Origin: an uncultured Corynebacterium sp.
Lineage (GTDB): Bacteria; Actinomycetota; Actinomycetes; Mycobacteriales; Mycobacteriaceae
Length of the DNA stretch: 10,872 bases
Direction: 5' to 3'
Assembly (NCBI RefSeq): GCF_946222305.1
Contig: NZ_CAMIHZ010000046.1
Span: 1 to 10,872 of the forward strand
Part shown: positions 7,607 through 10,872 of the stretch, piece by piece
How the letters are laid out: each line of letters begins with the position of its first letter
Numbering within the stretch: position 1 is the first letter of the stretch
Translations under genes and position numbers: made by a program
The notes under the pieces: generated by a model
Seen by the model: the letters and a program-made list of their open reading frames with translations, nothing else
What the model was told of the DNA's origin: nothing
The model's database searches: none

Positions 7607-7622
7607 TAGACAGGTTAGTATG
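7607..7622 (+). promoter_or_regulatory. metF -10 overlapped by a McbR-like motif
   Basis: TAGTAT (7616-7621) lies 6 nt before the metF ATG, so transcription probably starts at or beside the start codon. Starting at 7607 is TAGAC, six bases, then GTATG, which matches 8 of 10 positions of TAGAC-N6-GTCTA. That is the operator of McbR, the SAM-effector-controlled repressor of sulfur and methionine genes in C. glutamicum. The motif covers the -10, as expected for repression. The right half-site is weak (3 of 5). Confidence 0.4.
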
Positions 7623-7627
7623 TTTTC

Positions 7628-8596
7628 ATGTCTGCTATTAATCGTCAGGTTGCCGTTTCTTCTTCTCTGAACTTTACGACGCCAGGGAGGGTCCCGTTTT
7701 CGGTGGAATTTATGCCCCCGAGGGATGACGCCACCGAGACCCGCCTGTGGAATGCTGCGGAAGCATTTCATGACCTAGGCGTGAGCTTCGTATCGGTGAC
7801 CTACGGCGCGGGTGGATCTACCCGCGCCAGGACCCTGCGCGTAGCGGAGAAGCTTGCCACCAAACCATTGACCACTTTGGTGCACATGACACTTGTTCAG
7901 CACACCGTGGAAGAGTTGAAGGATATTCTGCGCGGTTACGCCGGGCTGGGTCTAACCAACCTCCTGGCGCTGCGCGGCGATCCACCAGGTGACGTGAACG
8001 CGGAGTGGATCCCCACCGAAGGGGGTTTGGAGTATGCTCACGAGCTGATTTCCCTGGCAAAGTCGATGCCAGAATGCGAGCACTTCGATATCGGCATCGC
8101 TAGTTTTCCTGAAGGGCACTTCCGCGCTGGGGGATTGGGGAACGATACCAAGTACACCCTGCAAAAGCTCCGGGCGGGAGCTGAGTATTCGATTACCCAG
8201 ATGTTCTTCGATGTTGACCACTACTTGCGGTTGCGAGACCGTTTGGCCAAGGCCGATCCAGAGCATGGTTCGAAGCCGATCATTCCTGGATTGATGCCTA
8301 TTACGAGTTTGCGTTCGGTGCGGCGTCAAATGGAATTGGCTGGGGCCAGCTTGCCCCCAGCATTGGAGAAACGACTACTCGCCGCGGCGGCCGGCGATGA
8401 AGAGAAAAATAGGGCGGCGATCCGCGAAGTCGGCATTGAGGTGACTACCGAGATGGCGGAGCGGTTGATCGCCGAAGGCGCACCGGACTTGCACTTCATG
8501 ACCATGAATAATGTGCGCGCCACCCAGGAAGTGCTGCATAACCTAGGTATGGCGCCGGCATGGGGACCGGGTCTGGGCCACGACATGGTTCGCTAG
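7628..8596 (+). CDS. metF: 5,10-methylenetetrahydrofolate reductase MetF
   Basis: FAD-dependent TIM-barrel enzyme of 322 aa that reduces 5,10-methylene-THF to 5-methyl-THF, the methyl donor for methionine synthase. Visible motifs: FSVEFMPPR (24-32) with Glu27, equivalent to catalytic Glu28 of the E. coli enzyme; VSVTYGAGGS (55-64); LVHMT (84-88); NLLALRGDPP (111-120) with Asp118 of the flavin/folate site; IASFPEGH (157-164); KLRAGAEYSITQMFFD (180-195); PIIPGLMPI (217-225); and DLHFMTMN (287-294). Length is normal for a bacterial MetF without the eukaryotic regulatory domain. The ATG at 7628 lies just after a -10 hexamer with no Shine-Dalgarno, so translation is probably leaderless. The stop codon TAG (8594-8596) overlaps the stop of the convergent GNAT gene within the tetranucleotide CTAG. 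No terminator separates the two. Confidence 0.95.
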   Translation: MSAINRQVAVSSSLNFTTPGRVPFSVEFMPPRDDATETRLWNAAEAFHDLGVSFVSVTYGAGGSTRARTLRVAEKLATKPLTTLVHMTLVQHTVEELKDILRGYAGLGLTNLLALRGDPPGDVNAEWIPTEGGLEYAHELISLAKSMPECEHFDIGIASFPEGHFRAGGLGNDTKYTLQKLRAGAEYSITQMFFDVDHYLRLRDRLAKADPEHGSKPIIPGLMPITSLRSVRRQMELAGASLPPALEKRLLAAAAGDEEKNRAAIREVGIEVTTEMAERLIAEGAPDLHFMTMNNVRATQEVLHNLGMAPAWGPGLGHDMVR

Positions 8597-9207
8597 GCGC
8601 GGCTCCGCTGCAAGATGCCGAAGGGGCGAGGGTCGGCGGTGAAAGTGAAATTGCGTAAAACATCAGTGAAGCCAAAGCTGCGGTAGAGCTGCCAGGCAGA
8701 GTTGGCTTCGTTCGGGGCTTCCGGGGTGGACAGCATGACGGTGGGCTGTGGGAGCTGGTCGAGGAGGTCTTGTAGAAGGCGCTTGCCGAGACCAGCCCCT
8801 TGGAATGCTGGGTCGACGTGGATTTCTGCCAGTTCTGAGTAGGCTCGCAAGGTTTCTTCAGCTTGATGCTGTTCTAGTCCAGCATCCAAAAGACCACGGA
8901 GGACCTGCGAATACCACCAAGAGTGTGGCTCGCCAGTGAAACCGTAAGCCACGCCGGCGAGATAGTGATATGGATTTGAAAGGTCTGGGGTTTCGCTGGT
9001 GGGGTGGGAAACGGCGACGACGCAGGCGAATCCATCGTTGGAGGCGGAGTTTCGCCACAGGTGGGTGCGCTGGGGGCGGGTGGATTCTGAATAAGACATA
9101 GCCCGCAGATGGATGGTGATGAGCTCCTCAAGACGCGTCAGAAATTCGGCCGGGGTGGCGGGGATGACCGAAAATACTTGGGCGCGTGTACCAGGAGAGC
9201 TGAGCAT
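8593..9207 (-). CDS. GNAT-family N-acetyltransferase (Rv2170-like position)
   Basis: Acetyltransferase of 204 aa. The acetyl-CoA-binding motif A is LAEIHVDPAFQGAGLGKRLL (126-145), with the pyrophosphate loop Q-G-A-G-L-G. Motif B is YRSFGF (175-180), where a Tyr often acts as general acid. The N-terminal half (about 1-85) is less conserved and probably forms the substrate pocket. The acceptor cannot be predicted. The same place in M. tuberculosis holds Rv2170, a GNAT of similar size reported as a protein lysine acetyltransferase acting on isocitrate dehydrogenase; carrying that over is inference. The ATG at 9207 has only a poor GAAAAG upstream; TAGATC (minus strand, 9230-9235) is a possible -10 that would give a leader of about 15 nt. 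Convergent with metF with a 4-nt stop overlap, and divergent from the HEPN gene. Confidence 0.85.
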   Translation of the reverse strand: MLSSPGTRAQVFSVIPATPAEFLTRLEELITIHLRAMSYSESTRPQRTHLWRNSASNDGFACVVAVSHPTSETPDLSNPYHYLAGVAYGFTGEPHSWWYSQVLRGLLDAGLEQHQAEETLRAYSELAEIHVDPAFQGAGLGKRLLQDLLDQLPQPTVMLSTPEAPNEANSAWQLYRSFGFTDVLRNFTFTADPRPFGILQRSRA

Positions 9208-9253
9208 GCTTTTCAGTGTGCCACTTTGAGATCTAGGTGCGACGCTATTGGGG

Positions 9254-9267
9254 TGAAAAATTTTTCA
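9254..9267. repeat. AT-rich perfect palindrome TGAAAAATTTTTCA
   Basis: A 14-bp perfect palindrome lies in the 258-bp divergent region between the GNAT and HEPN genes, flanked on both sides by GGG. It could be an operator for a dimeric regulator, or a bent A/T tract. It lies about 46 bp upstream of the GNAT start and 47 bp from the LexA-box match. I recognise no regulator for it. Confidence 0.45.
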
Positions 9268-9313
9268 GGGTAGGGCTAGGCGGTGGGAAGAGTGTACTAG
9301 TCTTACCCAGAAT

Positions 9314-9329
9314 TAGAATAAATGTTCGA
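9314..9329 (+). promoter_or_regulatory. LexA (SOS) box candidate overlapping a -10 element
   Basis: The 16-mer TAGAATAAATGTTCGA fits the corynebacterial SOS box TCGAA(A/C)A-N2-TGTTCGA at 12 of 14 defined positions; the right half, TGTTCGA, is perfect. Its first six bases, TAGAAT, are also a good -10 hexamer in the rightward direction, so LexA bound here would block a promoter reading into the HEPN gene about 140 nt downstream. A second possible -10, TAGAAC (9430-9435), lies nearer that gene and would not be blocked directly. Confidence 0.55.
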
Positions 9330-9453
9330 TTTTTGGTGTTGGGTTGAGGGGGTGTCCGAGATGGTTTCTAGGGTGAGGGGAACAAAAGAGAAGACGTGAG
9401 CTCTGGGATATGCCTGGCCAGCCTTTGGCTAGAACATGGGAGCTCAAACAAAC

Positions 9454-9460
9454 GAGGTGA
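9454..9460 (+). promoter_or_regulatory. Strong Shine-Dalgarno GAGGTGA fixing the HEPN gene start
   Basis: GAGGTGA ends 5 nt before the ATG at 9466 and is a near-full match to the 16S rRNA 3' tail. It selects ATG 9466 over the in-frame ATG at 9436, which has no such site and directly follows the -10-like TAGAAC. Confidence 0.7.
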
Positions 9461-9465
9461 AGATC

Positions 9466-9894
9466 ATGGTATCGAACACGACAGCAACGACGAAGGTTAC
9501 CCGTATCGCTGGTCGTAAGTTGGTGAGCGCGCGGAGTTTCATTGATGATGCGGAACGGCAATTGGAGAGATCGAGATTAGCTGGGCGAGTTGATGACCAG
9601 GTCGTCTTCGCTTATCGCGCGGCTTTGAGGGCTGCTGGGGCGCTGGTGCAGGATGCGATGCAGACCCGCAAGCGTTCTCCTCGGGGGAGTGCGTGGGAAA
9701 AATTGCGTTCGTTACAGCCTGATCTAGATGAGTGGGTCAAGCTGTTCGAAGGGTATGCGCGCGTAGCTAGCCGGGCTGGTATGGGGTTGGAATCTGGTTT
9801 GGATCCAAACCTAACTGCCAGGCTTTATGAGGATGCTGCGCGTTTTGTGGACTTTGCCCGCGACGAGACCGGTTATTTGCCGAGCGTTGCCTAA
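9466..9894 (+). CDS. SAV_6107-type HEPN-domain protein
   Basis: Small soluble protein of 142 aa, mostly alpha-helical. The sequence has the layout I associate with the SAV_6107 HEPN family of actinobacteria: a helix with RKLVSARSFIDDAERQL (17-33), then VVFAYRAALRAAGALVQD (46-63), a Lys/Arg-rich loop (68-74), SAWEKLRSLQPDLDEWVKLFEGYA (75-98), and a C-terminal helix through ARLYEDAARFVDFARDE (118-134). Many HEPN proteins are RNases using an Rx4-6H motif. This protein contains no histidine at all, so that activity is unlikely and a binding or structural role fits better. A LexA-box candidate 137 bp upstream suggests SOS induction. A hairpin covers the stop codon. It sits between the GNAT gene and the DUF3040 gene that precede the dcw cluster. 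Family assignment is from pattern memory, and the function is unknown. Confidence 0.75.
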   Translation: MVSNTTATTKVTRIAGRKLVSARSFIDDAERQLERSRLAGRVDDQVVFAYRAALRAAGALVQDAMQTRKRSPRGSAWEKLRSLQPDLDEWVKLFEGYARVASRAGMGLESGLDPNLTARLYEDAARFVDFARDETGYLPSVA

Positions 9895-9909
9895 GGTGGT
9901 TCTTGGCAA
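9887..9909 (+). terminator. Weak hairpin at the end of the HEPN gene
   Basis: TTGCC (9887-9891) pairs with GGCAA (9905-9909), and after a one-base bulge AAG pairs with CTT around a 6-nt loop, giving about 8 bp. The stem includes the stop codon. Only scattered T residues follow (TGTGTTTG), so termination would be partial. Confidence 0.35.
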
Positions 9910-9980
9910 TGTGTTTGCTGATTGCAGATGTCTTGCCCACGATGTCGTTACCATAAAGAGGAAACTTGGAACCGTCGGGT

Positions 9981-10018
9981 GGGAAGCTGATAAAGGGGAG
10001 GGATCGACGGGAAGCTGA
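9981..10018 (+). repeat. 10-bp direct repeat GGGAAGCTGA, 28-bp period
   Basis: Two exact copies (9981-9990 and 10009-10018), each preceded by a TCG a few bases earlier. The intervening bases are purine-rich. This could be paired protein sites or a remnant duplication. Confidence 0.4.
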
Positions 10019-10099
10019 CTGAGGTAGAGGGCTCGAGGTTCTAGTTTTCTGGCTGGGCACCCCTACAAATGGGGTACAGTTGGGATTCGCAAGTGGATA

Positions 10100-10108
10100 T
10101 GTGGACAA
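10100..10108 (-). promoter_or_regulatory. DnaA-box match TTGTCCACA
   Basis: On the minus strand this reads TTGTCCACA, an exact fit to the mycobacterial/actinobacterial DnaA box. The adjoining AGTGGATAT (10092-10100) is a two-mismatch version of TTATCCACA in the same orientation, giving a possible tandem pair. A single exact 9-mer can arise by chance in a window this size; its non-coding position is what makes it notable. Confidence 0.35.
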
Positions 10109-10145
10109 CGATGGAACCTTTTCAAGCTTTCGTGCGTTGTCTCTA

Positions 10146-10176
10146 GTGAGACCCAGCTAAGCGCCTCACGCGTGAG
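10146..10176 (+). promoter_or_regulatory. Mutually exclusive hairpin arms GTGAG/CTCAC/GTGAG
   Basis: The perfect 12-bp palindrome CTCACGCGTGAG (10165-10176) shares its left arm with an upstream GTGAG (10146-10150), which can pair with the same CTCAC across a 14-nt loop. CAGCT (10154-10158) can also pair with AGCTG (10175-10179). If transcribed, the RNA could switch between folds; as DNA, the palindrome could be an operator. Confidence 0.35.
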
Positions 10177-10296
10177 CTGATCCGAATAGGGTTGGTTTAT
10201 TGTCGCGGGAGTTGCAGCGATTGTTGCAGTCCTAAGGGTTGCGGAATCGTGAAAACCCGTTGCGACGGGGTGCGATGGGAACGTATTCAAGGACCT

Positions 10297-10302
10297 GGAG
10301 GT
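10297..10302 (+). promoter_or_regulatory. Shine-Dalgarno GGAGGT fixing the DUF3040 gene start
   Basis: GGAGGT ends 5 nt before GTG 10308. It decides that start over the in-frame TTG at 10239 and ATG at 10275, which would add residues unlike the family's usual N terminus. Confidence 0.75.
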
Positions 10303-10307
10303 CGGAA

Positions 10308-10733
10308 GTGGCTCTATCTGAGCAAGAGAAGCGCATGCTGGAGGAGATCGAGCGTGCTCTAATCGCGGAAGATCCGCGGTTGGCACGGAGGGCTTCAGCA
10401 AGCGGGGGATCTGCGCCTACATTCGCCTTGGGCATTCGCTCGGTGGCCTTAATGATGCTTGGCCTCGTGATGCTGATCGGTGGCATTGCCCTGGCTCAGG
10501 CATCACTCTGGTTTGTAGTTCTCAGTGTGCTCGGATTCCTAGTGATGTTCTTGGGTGGACTCCTTATTTTCAAGCCAGAGTTACTAGGAGAGCGTAAAGC
10601 GAAGCCGCGAGAAGATAGCGCAATCCGGCTCGGTGGTCACGTGCCTGCCAAGGATAAGGTTCGTAAGACCTCGAGCAGTGGTGGATTCGGTGATCGCTTG
10701 GAAGATAGCTTCAAGAAGCGCTTCGACAATTAA
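10308..10733 (+). CDS. DUF3040 family membrane protein
   Basis: Small membrane protein of 141 aa. It opens with (M)ALSEQEKRMLEEIERAL, the hallmark of actinobacterial DUF3040 proteins, followed by AEDPRLARR. Two closely spaced hydrophobic helices (about 44-63 and 67-88) form a hairpin in the membrane, leaving both tails in the cytoplasm on the positive-inside rule. The C-terminal tail (89-141) is basic and probably disordered, with a KxxKK-type end near KKRFDN. The function is unknown; these genes usually lie directly upstream of mraZ and the dcw cluster (Rv2169c in M. tuberculosis), which suggests a link to division or the envelope by position only. It is monocistronic here: a 413-bp gap precedes it and a strong terminator follows. 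Confidence 0.88.
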   Translation: MALSEQEKRMLEEIERALIAEDPRLARRASASGGSAPTFALGIRSVALMMLGLVMLIGGIALAQASLWFVVLSVLGFLVMFLGGLLIFKPELLGERKAKPREDSAIRLGGHVPAKDKVRKTSSSGGFGDRLEDSFKKRFDN

Positions 10734-10756
10734 CGGAGAACAACTAAAGAGTTTCT

Positions 10757-10823
10757 AGCAGACGATCGCGGTCGTTTGTTGGGGCTGGTCCTAGTGTGGG
10801 CCAGCCCCCTTTTTTCGTCTGCT
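10757..10823 (+). repeat. 9-bp inverted repeat enclosing the terminator
   Basis: AGCAGACGA (10757-10765) and TCGTCTGCT (10815-10823) are perfect reverse complements lying just outside the terminator stem-loop. The right arm begins at the last T of the T-run, so only read-through RNA could form the outer stem. ACGA (10762-10765) can instead pair locally with TCGT (10772-10775). Confidence 0.55.
10781..10815 (+). terminator. Intrinsic terminator of the DUF3040 gene
   Basis: GGGGCTGG (10781-10788) pairs with CCAGCCCC (10801-10808). The stem extends inward by a T-G wobble and two C-G pairs to 11 bp, with a TAGTGT loop. Six T residues (10810-10815) follow after one C. This is the clearest terminator in the window and separates the gene from whatever lies to the right. 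Confidence 0.9.
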
Positions 10824-10844
10824 TACAGGTAAGGATCGATCGGC

Positions 10845-10872
10845 TGGTTGGTTCAGTGGGTTGGGGTAGGGG
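10845..10872 (+). promoter_or_regulatory. TGGG-type repeats at the window edge, possible start of an MraZ operator
   Basis: The last 28 bases hold TGGT, TGGT, TGGG, TTGGGG and TAGGGG in succession. MraZ proteins bind direct TGGGN repeats upstream of their own dcw operon, and conserved gene order places mraZ next. The spacing here is about 5-6 bp, not the roughly 10 bp of the E. coli operator, and the window cuts it off. Confidence 0.25.

Larger units (their letters stand above)
9895..10307 (+). other. 413-bp non-coding region before the DUF3040 gene
   Basis: No credible gene is seen here on either strand. Contents: a direct repeat GGGAAGCTGA (9981-9990, 10009-10018); ACCCC-7 nt-GGGGT (10059-10075); a DnaA-box match (10100-10108); competing GTGAG/CTCAC arms (10146-10176); four GTTGC motifs (10211, 10223, 10239, 10259), the first two extended to GTTGCAG; and a CCCGT-TGCG-ACGGG hairpin (10256-10269) about 27 nt before the Shine-Dalgarno. 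No convincing promoter hexamer pair could be fixed; TATTGT (10198-10203) is a weak -10 candidate. I checked for the conserved RNase P RNA core and did not find it. Confidence 0.55.

Noticed and set aside
9436..9465. ATG at 9436 as the start of the HEPN gene
   Set aside because: It directly follows a -10-like hexamer and lacks a ribosome site, whereas GAGGTGA precedes ATG 9466 at ideal spacing.
10099..10143. A 14-codon mini-ORF starting ATGTGGACAACG
   Set aside because: No Shine-Dalgarno and no evidence of translation; it coincides with the DnaA-box match and is short enough to be chance.
10239..10307. Upstream TTG start for the DUF3040 protein
   Set aside because: GGAGGT sits 5 nt before the GTG at 10308, and the family N terminus (ALSEQEKRMLEEIE) begins exactly there.
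9895..10307. A structured RNA such as RNase P RNA in the long gap
   Set aside because: AGAGGAAACTTGG (9958-9970) resembles part of the RNase P RNA core only loosely. The other conserved boxes and the overall size are absent.

Overview
The window looks like a chromosomal segment of a Corynebacterium (order Mycobacteriales). The GC content is moderately high and the gene order is the mycolic-acid-bacteria one: pknL, a Rv2175c-like regulator, mptA, an idsA-type prenyltransferase, metF, a GNAT enzyme, then a short HEPN-family protein and a DUF3040 membrane protein. From memory this is the Rv2176-to-Rv2169c order of M. tuberculosis, which leads into mraZ and the division/cell-wall (dcw) cluster. 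The PASTA tail on PknL fits Corynebacterium, because the mycobacterial protein lacks it. Species cannot be told from this window.

Layout. (1) 56-2482, minus: PknL, a receptor-type Ser/Thr kinase with an extracytoplasmic PASTA tail. (2) 2633-3046, plus: a small winged-helix protein like Rv2175c, the known PknL substrate, transcribed divergently from pknL. (3) 7557 down to 3012, minus: a likely three-gene operon of polyprenyl diphosphate synthase, CrtI-type FAD oxidoreductase and MptA mannosyltransferase. (4) 7628-8596, plus: metF, divergent from the operon. (5) 9207 down to 8593, minus: a GNAT acetyltransferase whose stop codon overlaps that of metF. (6) 9466-9894, plus: a SAV_6107-type HEPN protein behind a strong LexA-box match. 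(7) 10308-10733, plus: a DUF3040 membrane protein followed by a strong terminator. The window ends in G-rich TGGG repeats that may begin the mraZ operator.

Together the genes centre on the envelope. IdsA makes polyprenyl diphosphate, MptA uses polyprenyl-phosphate-mannose to build lipomannan/lipoarabinomannan, and PknL senses the wall outside the cell and probably signals to the Rv2175c-like protein. The CrtI-like enzyme has no phytoene synthase beside it, and its substrate is an open question. MetF is the one-carbon/methionine gene.

The regulatory DNA is informative. Three genes (Rv2175c-like, idsA, metF) have a -10 hexamer 6-8 nt before the start codon, so their mRNAs are probably leaderless. 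The HEPN gene has a 12-of-14 match to the corynebacterial SOS box. A partial McbR-type motif overlaps the metF promoter. The 413-bp gap before DUF3040 carries a DnaA-box match and mutually exclusive hairpins. I see no mobile element, CRISPR array, tRNA or rRNA, and no clearly new multi-gene system. The most interesting leads are the SOS-linked HEPN protein beside the dcw cluster and the orphan CrtI homologue inside a polyprenyl/mannan operon.
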